Part shown: piece after piece, positions 1 to 7,813 of the stretch
Position numbering within the stretch: the first letter of the stretch is position 1
Layout of the letters: every line of letters starts with the position of its first letter
From: Desulfobacterales bacterium
GTDB lineage: Bacteria > Desulfobacterota > Desulfobacteria > Desulfobacterales > SpSt-501
Direction: 5' to 3'
Assembly (NCBI GenBank): GCA_030834695.1
Contig: JAUQXK010000132.1
Location: forward strand, 1-46,528
Length of the DNA: 46,528 nt
Program-made: the position numbers and the translations under genes
Notes under the pieces: model-generated
What the model saw: only the letters and a program-made list of their open reading frames with translations
Told to the model about the DNA's origin: nothing
Database searches by the model: none

Positions 1-1
1 G

Positions 2-184
2 GGGGCGGCCGTGCAGAGTGCGGCCGAGGTGCTGGCGACGGCCAGGCGGCTCGAGAGTCGGGCCGAGCGCTATTACGCCGAGGCCGCCGAGAAGATCAAG
101 GCGCTCACCGAGGTCGCCCGCGCCCTCCGAACGCTCGGCAAGAACCGCAACGCCCGCTCGGCCAAGCTATCCTCATTGGGATAA
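2..184 (+). CDS. C-terminal fragment of a helical protein (possibly ferritin-like)
   Basis: A reading frame enters from the left edge and runs 60 codons to a TAA at 182-184. The peptide is rich in Ala, Glu, Arg and Leu and predicts two long amphipathic helices (about residues 8-37 and 39-56), including the stretch ERYYAEAAEKIKAL. This resembles the second half of a ferritin/rubrerythrin-like four-helix bundle, but without the N-terminal half and the metal ligands I cannot confirm that. The stop codon overlaps the AAGGAG ribosome-binding site of the next gene, so the two are probably co-transcribed and translationally coupled. The 5' end lies outside the window. Confidence 0.6.
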   Translation, partial: GAAVQSAAEVLATARRLESRAERYYAEAAEKIKALTEVARALRTLGKNRNARSAKLSSLG

Positions 185-197
185 GGAGAAAAAGGAC

Positions 198-1583
198 ATG
201 AAGGATTCAACCCAACGGGTTCAAGATTATGCCGCCCACAGCTTCCATACGTGGAGTCGGCAGAAAGCGTGGAAATCCCCGCTGCTGGTGAACGACGCCG
301 AGGGCGTCTATTTTTATGACGACAAGGGCAAGGCTTACATCGACTTCTCCTCTCAGCTCATGTGCTCCAATCTGGGGCACAAGAACAAGGTCGTCATTGA
401 AGCCATCGTCAAGCAGGCCGAAAAATTGCCATACATCGTGCCGAGCTTTGCCAACGAAGCCACCATGGCGGCTGTAGAAGCGCTGCAAACCGTCATGCCC
501 AAGGGACTCACCCATTTCTTTTTTTCCACCAGCGGCACCGAAGCCAACGAAGCGGCGATCAAGATGGTGCGCCAGGCCTGCTCACCGGCCTACAAGGTGA
601 TCTCCCGCTACAAGTCGTATCACGGCTCCACCGCTGCCAGCATTTCACTTACCGGCGATCCCCGTCGGTGGTACGCCGAACAGGCGCGCTTCACCGTCCA
701 GGGGGTGCGCTTCGCGCCGGACTGCAACTGCTACCGCTGCCCCTTTGATCTTGAATACCCACGATGCCACGTGCAGTGCGCGCGATACCTGGATTACATG
801 ATCCGCGAAGAAGGCAACGTGGCCGCAATTATCGTTGAGCCGATCGTCGGCACCAACGGGCGTTTGATCCCGCCGCCGGAGTATTATCCCATGCTCCGCA
901 AGATCTGCGACGAGCATAAGGTGATGCTCATTGTCGACGAAGTGATGTCCGGCTGGTTCCGGACCGGAACCGCATTTGCCATCGAGCACTGGGGAGTAAT
1001 GCCGGATTTCATCACGACGGCCAAGGGCGCCAGCGCCGCCTACACGCCGGTGGCCGTTACCGCCACCTCCGCAAAGGTGGCCGAGTTTTTCGAGGATGAG
1101 GTCTTCTGCCATGGCCATACCTACGCCTTTCATCCCCTATCCGCCGCTGCGATCCCGGCCGCTATCAGCGAACTGAAAAGAGTCGTTGCCTCCGGGCTGC
1201 CCCAGCGGGTTGCCGCCCACCTCAAGAAGAAACTCTATGAACTGGCGGACCGACACATTTGCGTCGGCGATGTCCGCGGCATCGGCCACTTCTGGGGGCT
1301 GGAGCTGGTCAAGAACCGCAAGACCAAGGAACCGTTTGACACCAAGGCCGAGAAGTTCAGCACCAAGGCGCTTATGACCGGACGGGTCGCTGGCGACGCC
1401 ATGCAGCGGGGGGTTTATGTCAGTCCGTGGTATGACTCGCTGGTGATCGCGCCCCCGCTGATCATCACCGAAGCTCAGGTGGACGAGGCGCTTGGTGCGA
1501 TAGATAAATCCCTTGAAATCGCAGACAAAGAAGCCGTCGACACGGGCACTCCGGTATCCCACAGCACGGACTATCGAAATTAA
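198..1583 (+). CDS. Class III PLP-dependent aminotransferase
   Basis: A 461-residue class III (omega) aminotransferase. Enzymes of this family move an amino group from an omega-amino acid or amine to a 2-oxo acid in the cytoplasm, using pyridoxal phosphate. Visible landmarks are STSGTEANEAA near residue 112 (phosphate binding), VDEVMSGWFRTG near 246 (PLP ring Asp), TTAKG with the Schiff-base Lys at about 276, and HGHTYAFHP near 306. A Cys-rich insert around residues 176-194 (CYRCPF...YPRC) occurs in taurine/beta-alanine-type members. The ATG at 198 is chosen over the longer in-frame start at 18 because AAGGAG lies 9 nt upstream and the preceding frame belongs to another gene. The substrate cannot be fixed from sequence; taurine:pyruvate or beta-alanine-type activity are guesses. 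Confidence 0.88.
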   Translation: MKDSTQRVQDYAAHSFHTWSRQKAWKSPLLVNDAEGVYFYDDKGKAYIDFSSQLMCSNLGHKNKVVIEAIVKQAEKLPYIVPSFANEATMAAVEALQTVMPKGLTHFFFSTSGTEANEAAIKMVRQACSPAYKVISRYKSYHGSTAASISLTGDPRRWYAEQARFTVQGVRFAPDCNCYRCPFDLEYPRCHVQCARYLDYMIREEGNVAAIIVEPIVGTNGRLIPPPEYYPMLRKICDEHKVMLIVDEVMSGWFRTGTAFAIEHWGVMPDFITTAKGASAAYTPVAVTATSAKVAEFFEDEVFCHGHTYAFHPLSAAAIPAAISELKRVVASGLPQRVAAHLKKKLYELADRHICVGDVRGIGHFWGLELVKNRKTKEPFDTKAEKFSTKALMTGRVAGDAMQRGVYVSPWYDSLVIAPPLIITEAQVDEALGAIDKSLEIADKEAVDTGTPVSHSTDYRN

Positions 1584-1619
1584 ATCGGCATCCCACCAAC
1601 TATAAAAAACCGAGACGAG

Positions 1620-1652
1620 CCAGGCGGCCGGGGAGCAGCCCCGGCCGCCTGG
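1620..1652. terminator. GC-rich hairpin downstream of the aminotransferase
   Basis: Perfect 14-bp inverted repeat (1620-1633 and 1639-1652) around a 5-nt AGCAG loop, 37 nt after the aminotransferase stop. There is no T-run right after it on the + strand. On the - strand a run of six T follows about 11 nt beyond the stem. It probably works as a terminator or 3' RNA-stabilising stem. Confidence 0.55.
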
Positions 1653-1914
1653 CGTTCAGGCCGACAATACGGTCGATCACCGCCACCTTGTTCCGATAGT
1701 CCCCACTTGATTTAAAATAAGGCTAAATGTTTTCGGAGGATAGCCGATCATGCTTAAGAAGGCCGATTTCGCTTCCTTGACTGTCCGGGATCGGTTTTCT
1801 ATGATGTGGAAGTAGGCCGGGGCGGTTTGCGGTCAAGGGTTTCTGCCGGTCAGGGCCCGATCGGCTACGGCCTGCGTTGAGTTTATCTAAAATTAAATAG
1901 GATATCAGCGCCTT
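1653..1914. other. Intergenic region before mglA
   Basis: No full-length gene. A 21-codon ORF with a good Shine-Dalgarno is listed separately. The stretch just before 1915 is AT-rich and may hold the mglA promoter, but no convincing -35/-10 pair stands out. Confidence 0.4.
1750..1815 (+). CDS. Possible 21-residue small protein
   Basis: A short frame beginning ATG CTT AAG and ending TAG, preceded 9 nt upstream by CGGAGGA (1734-1740), a strong ribosome-binding site. The peptide starts MLKKADF and has no recognisable domain. It could be a leader peptide or chance; the ribosome-binding site is the only real support. Confidence 0.22.
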   Translation: MLKKADFASLTVRDRFSMMWK

Positions 1915-2526
1915 ATGGCGACAATCAATCTGAAAAAGCGGGAAGTCGAAATCAAGATTGTTTACTACGGCCCGGGCCGCTGCGGGAAAACTACCAACCT
2001 CCAGTATATTTTTCAGAATAGCCGCCGTTATATGATCGATGAAATGGTATCGATCAAGACCAAGGGCGATCTGACGTTGTTCTTCGATTTCGTCCCGATG
2101 GGCCTCGGCACTATCAAGGGATGCGAAACCCGTGTCCAGCTCTATACCGTCCCCGGGCAGGTCAAGTATTCATCGACCCGCAAACTAGTGCTGAAAGGGG
2201 CCGACGGGGTGGTGTTTGTAGCCGACTCCATGCGCGTCCGGCACGAACAGAACATCGAATCACTCAAGGATTTGGCCCAAAACCTCAAGGACTACGGCAT
2301 CAACATCTTTCATTTCCCCCTGGTGATGCAATTCAACAAGCGCGACCTGGCGGATGCCGGCGTTCCCCTCATGCCGGTCGAAGAAATGAACCAGCTATAC
2401 AACCGCCAGCTCAAGGCCACCCACTTCGCCGGGAGCGCCACCACCGGCATGGGTGTCAATGATACTTTCAAAGCCGCTTTGGTCCACACGCTGCGATCGA
2501 TCAAGAAACAGGCCGGTTGGGAATAA
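1915..2526 (+). CDS. mglA: MglA-type small Ras-like GTPase
   Basis: A 203-residue bacterial Ras-superfamily GTPase of the MglA family, which sets cell polarity and motility direction in gliding and twitching bacteria. Motifs: P-loop GPGRCGKTT at 19-27, switch II/G3 TVPGQ at 78-82, and G4 NKRD at 141-144. Its length fits stand-alone MglA proteins (about 195-205 residues). No roadblock-domain MglB partner (the usual GTPase-activating protein) is adjacent, so any partner must lie elsewhere. The ribosome-binding site is weak (AGGA about 12 nt upstream). The gene faces the enoyl-CoA hydratase gene tail to tail with 30 nt between them and no obvious terminator. Confidence 0.9.
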   Translation: MATINLKKREVEIKIVYYGPGRCGKTTNLQYIFQNSRRYMIDEMVSIKTKGDLTLFFDFVPMGLGTIKGCETRVQLYTVPGQVKYSSTRKLVLKGADGVVFVADSMRVRHEQNIESLKDLAQNLKDYGINIFHFPLVMQFNKRDLADAGVPLMPVEEMNQLYNRQLKATHFAGSATTGMGVNDTFKAALVHTLRSIKKQAGWE

Positions 2527-2556
2527 GACTGAACGGATCCGGGCGTTGCTACTGCG

Positions 2557-3303
2557 CTAAAATTTTTGCGCGGCCTCTTTGAGAAGAGCCTGAGTGGCCG
2601 GCGCAAACCAGCAGTCCATGAAAGCCCGGTTCAAATTCTGCCGAATGGCTTTAAACCGGGGCGGGATTTGCCGGATGCGGTGCTGTTTGGTGAGGGCGAA
2701 CGCCGTCGGCGGCAGGGCAGCCATTTCGCGGATCTTTTCCAAGGCGTCTCCTTCAACTGCTTTTTCGTCGCAAACGACGTCGGCCAAACCAACGGTCTTG
2801 GCTTCGTTCGGCCCAATAAACGCACTGCAGAATTCCATTTCAACCGCCACCCGGTCCGTGACAATCTGCCTGAGCATCAAATCCGCCAGGTAAGGCACCG
2901 GCAACCCGATTTTGACTTCGTTCAGCGCGATTAGTTTTTTTCCATCCGCCACAAATCGGAAGTCGCAGGCCAGCGCCAGAATAGCGCCGCCGCCGGTGGC
3001 ATGGCCGCAGATGGCGCCGGCGGTGGGAATGGGCAGGGTGTAAAGCGCCAGCACCAGATCCTCGAACCGGTTCCAGAAATCGGCCATGGTGCTCCGATCG
3101 AGCATGAGAAGATTGGGTACATCGAGCCCGATGCTGAAAAATTTAGCGTTCCCGGCCAGGACCAGGCCGCGGTACCGGCTCTGGACCGAGCCGATCGCCA
3201 CGGACAGCTCCTCAGCCAGCTCCGGACCGATAGCATTGGTAACCCCGTTGGCCAGCCGCAGAACCGCAACCGACCCCTGATCTTCCAGAACCACCATGGA
3301 CAT
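2557..3303 (-). CDS. Enoyl-CoA hydratase/isomerase (crotonase) family protein
   Basis: A 248-residue crotonase-fold protein. Family members act on acyl-CoA thioesters in beta-oxidation or related reactions. The N-terminal strand VAVLRLANGVTNAIG, the oxyanion-hole segment AGNAKFFSIGLDV and the second oxyanion segment HATGGGAILALACDFRF are all present. The usual catalytic Glu positions are not conserved in a recognisable way (IALNEVKIGLPVP), so hydratase activity is uncertain and an isomerase or hydrolase-like role is possible. The ATG at 3303 is preferred over the one at 3312 because AGGAGG abuts the latter directly and is 9 nt from the former. Last gene of the DJ-1/Sir2/ECH leftward operon, 39 nt after sir2. 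Confidence 0.82.
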   Translation of the reverse strand: MSMVVLEDQGSVAVLRLANGVTNAIGPELAEELSVAIGSVQSRYRGLVLAGNAKFFSIGLDVPNLLMLDRSTMADFWNRFEDLVLALYTLPIPTAGAICGHATGGGAILALACDFRFVADGKKLIALNEVKIGLPVPYLADLMLRQIVTDRVAVEMEFCSAFIGPNEAKTVGLADVVCDEKAVEGDALEKIREMAALPPTAFALTKQHRIRQIPPRFKAIRQNLNRAFMDCWFAPATQALLKEAAQKF

Positions 3304-3342
3304 TCGACCCATCCTCCTTCGGCTGGGAGATCTGAATTCGGC

Positions 3343-4074
3343 CTAGCTTTGCTTCCTCATTTCTGAGACGAGCTCAGGAAGCACGGTTCCGGCCTTGCCC
3401 TCCAGGAAATAATCCGCGTTTGAAAACGCCTTATCGAGGTTGACTTCGACCAGTGCCGCGCCATGTTCCTTCGCGATGAAAGGCAAGGAAGCCGCTGGCT
3501 GCACCACCGCCGATGTGCCGATCACCAGCATGACCCGACAGCCTCCAGCCTCCCGCCAGGCGGTCTCCAGAGCTTGGATCGGAAGGGATTCGCCGAATAG
3601 CACGGTATTGGGTTTGAGCACCCCTTCGCATTCACAGCGCGGAGGGGTGCCCTCGGGGATGTTGGGAGCCCTGTACTCCTTCCCGCATTGAATGCAGAAT
3701 ATCTCCCGCAGGCTGCCGTGAATCTCGGTGACGCTTCGGCTGCCGGCCTTGCGGTGCAGGCCGTCAATGTTCTGGGTGATCACATGGCGAAGAAGCCCCA
3801 TGCTCTCCAGTTCCGCCAGCGCCCGGTGGCCGGGGTTCGGCTGGTATGCGTCATAGTTGCGAATGAACTCGCCGCGGATGCTCCAATACTTGGAAGGGTC
3901 CCCGCGAAAAGCCTCGATGGAGGCGTAAACGGTCGGATCGAACTTTTCCCAGAGCCCCCCCTTTGAACGGAATGTCGGAATCCCGCTTTCCGCGCTGATG
4001 CCGGCTCCGGTAAGGGCCACGCAGGGCTGGCGGCGGAGGATCAGGTCGGCGACGGGCTGGTAGATGGATTCCAT
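3343..4074 (-). CDS. Sir2-family NAD-dependent protein deacylase
   Basis: A sirtuin that removes acyl groups from protein lysines while consuming NAD+. Seen from the ATG at 4074: GAGISAESGIPTF (NAD site) at about 23-35, TQNIDGLH near 100-107, the catalytic His in EIHG at about 119, and a zinc ribbon of CxxC (127, 130) and CxC (147, 149). NTVLFGE and VIGTSAVV complete the fold. The Tyr-x-x-Arg pair that marks class III desuccinylase-type sirtuins is not evident, which favours deacetylation. The frame extends to a GTG at 4134, but neither start has a clear Shine-Dalgarno; the ATG gives the normal family N-terminus. It sits between a DJ-1/PfpI gene and a crotonase gene. Confidence 0.9.
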   Translation of the reverse strand: MESIYQPVADLILRRQPCVALTGAGISAESGIPTFRSKGGLWEKFDPTVYASIEAFRGDPSKYWSIRGEFIRNYDAYQPNPGHRALAELESMGLLRHVITQNIDGLHRKAGSRSVTEIHGSLREIFCIQCGKEYRAPNIPEGTPPRCECEGVLKPNTVLFGESLPIQALETAWREAGGCRVMLVIGTSAVVQPAASLPFIAKEHGAALVEVNLDKAFSNADYFLEGKAGTVLPELVSEMRKQS

Positions 4075-4153
4075 TCGGGTTTGATTTTCAGGCCAATTGT
4101 AATTTTGTCCGAGCGTTTTCTGCCTCTGCGTCACGGCAATGAGAGAATCCAGG

Positions 4154-4735
4154 CTATAAAGTTATCTTCGTGCCGAGCGCTTCCAGGAAAAGTGCTATCC
4201 ACTGGGGATGCGCCGGCCATGCAGGTGCGGTCACCAGATTGCCCTCCCGAAAGGCTTTGTCCACCGCGATGTCAACGAACTGCCCGCCGGACAACTGCAC
4301 GTCCGGGCCCACAGCCGGGTAGCACGAGCACTTCTTGCCTTTCAGCACCCCGGCTGCAGCCAGCACCTGAGCCCCGTGGCAAATAGCAGCAATGGGTTTG
4401 CCGGAGCCGGCAAAATGCCGGACGATATCGACGACCTTCGGATTCAAACGGATGTATTCGGGCGCACGCCCTCCCGGAATGACAAGCGCATCGTAGCCTT
4501 CCGCCTTGACATCGTCGAAGCTGGCGTTGAGGGTGAAATTATGCCCACGCTTCTCGCTGTAGGTCTGGTCTCCTTCGAAATCGTGAATCGCCGTGCGCAC
4601 GATCTCACCGGATCTCTTGCCCGGGCACACGGCATGGACCACATGGCCCACGGCCAGCAGTGCCTGGAAAGGAACCATCACTTCGTAGTCCTCGACGAAG
4701 TCTCCCACCAACATGAGAATTTTCTTGGCAGCCAT
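4154..4735 (-). CDS. DJ-1/PfpI family protein
   Basis: A 193-residue DJ-1/PfpI superfamily protein. Family members include cysteine peptidases, glyoxalase/deglycase-like enzymes and stress chaperones. The nucleophile elbow AAICHGAQ puts the catalytic Cys at 119 followed by His120, and the acidic partner is probably in the EDYE segment (15-18). [12 protein letters not shown] near 85-96 is the characteristic oxyanion loop. AAAGGAGGG lies a few nt upstream of the ATG. First gene of the operon with sir2 and the crotonase gene, which suggests a shared role in repair or turnover of acyl/carbonyl modifications; that role is inference only. Confidence 0.88.
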   Translation of the reverse strand: MAAKKILMLVGDFVEDYEVMVPFQALLAVGHVVHAVCPGKRSGEIVRTAIHDFEGDQTYSEKRGHNFTLNASFDDVKAEGYDALVIPGGRAPEYIRLNPKVVDIVRHFAGSGKPIAAICHGAQVLAAAGVLKGKKCSCYPAVGPDVQLSGGQFVDIAVDKAFREGNLVTAPAWPAHPQWIALFLEALGTKITL

Positions 4736-4880
4736 ACTCCCTCCTTTCGTTTGAGTTGCCCGAATGCCGGATGCCCTCGCTCGAGGTGCAGGCGCTCGAG
4801 TAAACGAACAATGGTTACATCATAATTTATCTCAGGGCAACGGATAGTTCCAATCGTTAGCGACGGCTGTATGCAACGGC

Positions 4881-4909
4881 TTGACATATACTGGAAAATA
4901 GAATAGCCT
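4881..4909 (+). promoter_or_regulatory. Promoter of the riboswitch-controlled gene
   Basis: TTGACA at 4881-4886, a 17-nt spacer, and TAGCCT at 4904-4909. The -35 is perfect, the -10 is weak. Transcription would start near 4916, just ahead of the P1 stem of the aptamer at 4919, which supports the assignment. Confidence 0.55.
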
Positions 4910-4916
4910 GACCAGA

Positions 4917-5028
4917 AAGCCTAATCTCGGTAGATACCGAGAACGGGGGACCCAATCTAATGGGGCTAATCGTCATGAGACGAAGGGTAACCTCTTCGGC
5001 CCTAGCCCTTCAGCTAACCTCGTAGGCA
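4917..5028 (+). promoter_or_regulatory. c-di-AMP riboswitch aptamer (ydaO/yuaA class)
   Basis: The sequence carries the hallmark conserved blocks of the ydaO/yuaA class in order: GGGGGACCCA (from 4944), GGGGCTAATC, a GAAGGGTAACCTCTTCGG segment, and CAGCTAACCTCGTAGGC ending at 5027. P1 is GCCTA (4919-4923) with TAGGC (5023-5027), and a CTCGG/CCGAG hairpin (4926-4930/4937-4941) follows. In the known family, binding two c-di-AMP molecules usually lowers expression of cell-wall, osmolyte and potassium genes. It lies 69 nt ahead of the FN3 protein start codon. Confidence 0.88.
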
Positions 5029-5030
5029 TC

Positions 5031-5090
5031 GAGGAGGAAACCTTCGGAATCGAACGGAGGTATTTCCTCCACCATCTCGATTCCGGAGGT
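5031..5090 (+). promoter_or_regulatory. Probable expression platform of the riboswitch
   Basis: Between aptamer and start codon lies a hairpin, GGAATCGA (5046-5053) with TCGATTCC (5077-5084), enclosing GGAGG/CCTCC (5056-5060/5066-5070). The gene's own ribosome-binding site is GGAGG at 5085-5089. The single CCTCC could pair with the inner GGAGG (leaving the ribosome-binding site free) or with the ribosome-binding site itself. That points to translational rather than transcriptional control. The pairing logic is inferred. Confidence 0.55.
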
Positions 5091-5096
5091 AGGATT

Positions 5097-5789
5097 ATGT
5101 TATCCGATCAATTTGCGTCGACGTTTTTGCATTCCAATTCCCTCACTGCCGTTTACAAAATCAAAAAAATCCCACGAAACAATAAGTTGAAGACGGGTTG
5201 GAAGGCCTTCTCGGCCGGCTTGTTTTTTTTAATTTTAGCGGTTTTCAGCTCCTCTGCCTTCGCGGCAGACGTGACCCTGGCTTGGAACCCGAACACCGAA
5301 AACGATGTGGAAGGATACGGGGTCTACTTCAGCCAAGATGACTCTGGCCCTCCTTTCAGCCTTTTCGGCTATGTCGCCCTGAGTGAACTCAGCGACTCTG
5401 ACAATCCCAGCTTCACGGTCACGGGGCTCGAAACGGGAGCCCGCTATTATTTTGCCGTCACGGCCTACGATACATCAGGCAACGAAAGCGATTTTTCCAG
5501 TTCGGTCTGCGCTGATGTCGACGGCGACGTAATAACCCCTTGTGTCAGCGCCAACACCGGCAGCGGTGGCGAAAGCGGATCGAGTGGCGGCGGCGGGGGC
5601 GGCGGGGGTGGCTGTTTTATCGAATCATCGGCGGCCAACGCATATAACTTCGCCCCAGGAATGGATATCCCAATCGTTCTCTGCTGCATGGCCGCTTTCT
5701 TATGGCTCGTCGGAAGAAAGCACTTCAAGCGCTCTTTCAGTTTTTCAAGATACAAGAACCTCAAGAAGAGTTCCGGCCAGCAGAGATAG
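5097..5789 (+). CDS. Exported FN3-domain protein with poly-Gly/Cys C-terminal sorting-like tail
   Basis: A 230-residue protein with four parts: a long charged N-terminus and signal sequence (hydrophobic 39-52, cleavage likely after SSSAFA at 57), one fibronectin type III domain (about 58-140), a run of nine Gly (164-172) followed by Cys173, and a C-terminal membrane helix (190-206) ending in a basic cluster (RKHFKR). The motif-helix-basic tail layout resembles Cys-containing C-terminal sorting signals such as MYXO-CTERM, and GGCFI resembles the GGCFIATAA motif common in deltaproteobacterial surface proteins. No processing enzyme is nearby. It is controlled by the upstream c-di-AMP riboswitch, which suggests an envelope-related role. 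GGAGG lies 7 nt before the ATG. Confidence 0.75.
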   Translation: MLSDQFASTFLHSNSLTAVYKIKKIPRNNKLKTGWKAFSAGLFFLILAVFSSSAFAADVTLAWNPNTENDVEGYGVYFSQDDSGPPFSLFGYVALSELSDSDNPSFTVTGLETGARYYFAVTAYDTSGNESDFSSSVCADVDGDVITPCVSANTGSGGESGSSGGGGGGGGGCFIESSAANAYNFAPGMDIPIVLCCMAAFLWLVGRKHFKRSFSFSRYKNLKKSSGQQR

Positions 5790-5880
5790 ACCGCCCTCCT
5801 CGCTGTTGGGTTCATTCAAACCGGAATCATCACCATGCGGGCTATTTAACCCGGTTTCACCAGCTTGCACAGCGGCTCGA

Positions 5881-5919
5881 AAAGCGTGGAGTGAATAATT
5901 CATTCATTCCACGCTTTTC
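5881..5919. terminator. Bidirectional terminator hairpin
   Basis: A 17-bp inverted repeat (5881-5897 and 5903-5919, one G-T wobble) with A-rich and T-rich ends, placed exactly between two convergent genes. It reads as an intrinsic terminator on both strands and overlaps the last codon region of the antiporter gene. Confidence 0.8.
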
Positions 5920-7600
5920 ACTTTTCAACCTCATCCAGCGGCAGCACGCATGTCGATGTTGCCGGATCGGCGTCCTTCAAGAATTGGACCACCTGCCGAG
6001 CAAGCTCTCGTCCGACTACGTTTTCCTCGTCCACTGCAAAGGCAGCCCCCAGCTCCCACAACTCCGGCGTCGCAATGTGGTAACGGCTTCTGACGATCAC
6101 GCTGGAACTCGGAGACAGAGCGTGGATGTTCTGAAGAATACGCTTGGCCGTGCGAGGGTCCGGCACGGCCACCACGATGACACAGGCACCCTGGATGCCG
6201 GCATGGGTGATGATGTCCGCATGTGAAGCATCTCCTAAATGCACCTTTAGGCCCATCCGCAAAGCGGCTTGAATCGAACGGGGGTTTAGCTCGATCACCT
6301 GCGGCTGGATACCCAGTTCCAAAAGCGCCCGTGCGACCTTGCGGCCGGCCGGCCCGAAACCGACGATGTAAACGCCTCCTTGCTGCCTTGGTTCATGCCC
6401 ATCCGGCGGACCGGAGCGGCGCCGCATCCCGGGCGTAAACAGGCCGATGATCCTCCGGGCGGCCGGGCGCGCAAATGTCACCATGTAAGGGGCGAAAAAC
6501 ATGGACAGGATCGTTACCGACACGGCCAGAGAGAAAACTTGTTCGTCTATCAAGCCGCCGCTTTTGGCTTCGCTCGCCAAAACAAATGAAAATTCGCCGA
6601 TCTGGGCGAGTGTGATTCCGGCCGCCAGGGCATAGGCAGGGCTCATCTTAAACATCAATCCGATCCCGAAGACGATGAGGGCCTTGCTTAAAAAGACCAC
6701 AACCAGCCAGGCGATCACTTCGATCCAGTTGCTCAGGAACCATGCCGGGTCTGCCAGCATGCCGACGGATGTGAAGAACAGCGTCACAAAAAGCGTCCGC
6801 AGGGAACCGACATCCGAACGAATCTGGGAAGCGAACGGTGACTCGGCGAGCAGCATCCCGGCCAGGAACGCCCCCAGCGCCGGCGAAAGCCCCAGGGAAT
6901 GTGCGGCCCAGGCTGAACCGAAAGCCAAAACGATGGCCAGCAACACCACCAGTTCGCGGTCGGCAAAGAGTCCCCTGCGCATCAGGAGCCGCGGGATGAT
7001 GTGATAGAAAAGTCCGTAGAACACCGCCACGAGGCTGCCGGCGGCGGCGACGGTTTGGCCGATCTTGAGGGCGACCTGGCCGGCGGTGCCCCCGTGGCTC
7101 ATCACGGTCAGGGAAAGCACCAGGGGCACAACAGCGATGTCCTGCAGAAGGAGGATGCCCAGCGCGGCTCTTCCGGAAACGGAATCCATTTCGGCCCGGT
7201 CCATCAGCATCCTGAGAACAATCGCCGTGGAACTGACCGCCAACATCTCCCCCAGTGCCACGGCCGGCCCGATGGCAAACTTAAAGGAAAAAATCAGCGC
7301 GAAGAGCGCCAGTGTGATCGTGACCTGAAGAATCCCGCCCAGCAGGGCCAGAGAGCCCATGCGTTTAAGCCGTCCGAAGGAAAACTCAAGGCCGATGGAA
7401 AACAGGAGCAGTGAAACTCCCAGTTCCCCCCAATGGGCAAGCGCCTGGCGGTCAAAAAGAGTCGGTCCGAGAATGGTCCCGGCGAGAAGATAGCCGATGA
7501 TGGCGCTCTGCTTCAGCCGCTGAGCGCTTGCGCCAAGCACAAAGGCAACCGCCAGGAGCAGAACCAGTTTCGCAATAGTTTCCCAGATTTCCACGTTCAC
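5918..7600 (-). CDS. Kef/CPA2-type monovalent cation:proton antiporter with TrkA-N domain
   Basis: About 560 residues. The first 380 or so form a CPA2 Na+/H+ exchanger-type membrane domain with 12-13 hydrophobic segments; LLFSIGLEFS, SSTAIVLRML and LLLQDIAVVPLVL are typical. A cytosolic RCK/TrkA-N nucleotide-binding domain follows (VYIVGFGPAGRKVARALLELG ... HLGDASHADI). Such proteins exchange K+ or Na+ for H+ and are gated by nucleotides or thiol adducts. The frame extends to 7768, but a promoter at 7661-7689 lies inside that extension, so a GTG at 7600 (VNVEIWE, the normal family N-terminus) is the better start. Its ribosome-binding site is weak. Confidence 0.87.
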   Translation of the reverse strand: MNVEIWETIAKLVLLLAVAFVLGASAQRLKQSAIIGYLLAGTILGPTLFDRQALAHWGELGVSLLLFSIGLEFSFGRLKRMGSLALLGGILQVTITLALFALIFSFKFAIGPAVALGEMLAVSSTAIVLRMLMDRAEMDSVSGRAALGILLLQDIAVVPLVLSLTVMSHGGTAGQVALKIGQTVAAAGSLVAVFYGLFYHIIPRLLMRRGLFADRELVVLLAIVLAFGSAWAAHSLGLSPALGAFLAGMLLAESPFASQIRSDVGSLRTLFVTLFFTSVGMLADPAWFLSNWIEVIAWLVVVFLSKALIVFGIGLMFKMSPAYALAAGITLAQIGEFSFVLASEAKSGGLIDEQVFSLAVSVTILSMFFAPYMVTFARPAARRIIGLFTPGMRRRSGPPDGHEPRQQGGVYIVGFGPAGRKVARALLELGIQPQVIELNPRSIQAALRMGLKVHLGDASHADIITHAGIQGACVIVVAVPDPRTAKRILQNIHALSPSSSVIVRSRYHIATPELWELGAAFAVDEENVVGRELARQVVQFLKDADPATSTCVLPLDEVEK

Positions 7601-7660
7601 TCGGTGCGTCGACCGCAGGTGGAGGCGGAGCGAAGCGCAAGGATAAGGAGGAGATTGTTT

Positions 7661-7689
7661 ATAATAGGTTTGCAGCTGCGGAAATTCAA
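7661..7689 (-). promoter_or_regulatory. Promoter of the Kef-type antiporter gene
   Basis: On the - strand TTGAAT (7689-7684), a 17-nt spacer, and TATTAT (7666-7661). The predicted transcript start near 7654 leaves a 5' leader of about 55 nt before the GTG at 7600, and rules out the longer ORF start at 7768. Confidence 0.5.
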
Positions 7690-7813
7690 CCTGAAAGCGT
7701 GAATGGAGACAAACGGCAGGCCGTTGCCGAAGACTCGAATTCGAATCCGGCGTGGATCGCCGGAGCATTCGGATGCCCCGTTCGAAACGTTGGCTTCATT
7801 CTGCAATCCGAAT

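Noticed and set aside
5881-5919. Considered as a repeat element rather than a terminator
   Set aside because: Its position between convergent stops and A/T-rich stem ends fit a bidirectional terminator better, and no second copy is seen.
7601-7768. N-terminal extension of the antiporter ORF
   Set aside because: Not family-like, and a good promoter (7661-7689) lies inside it.
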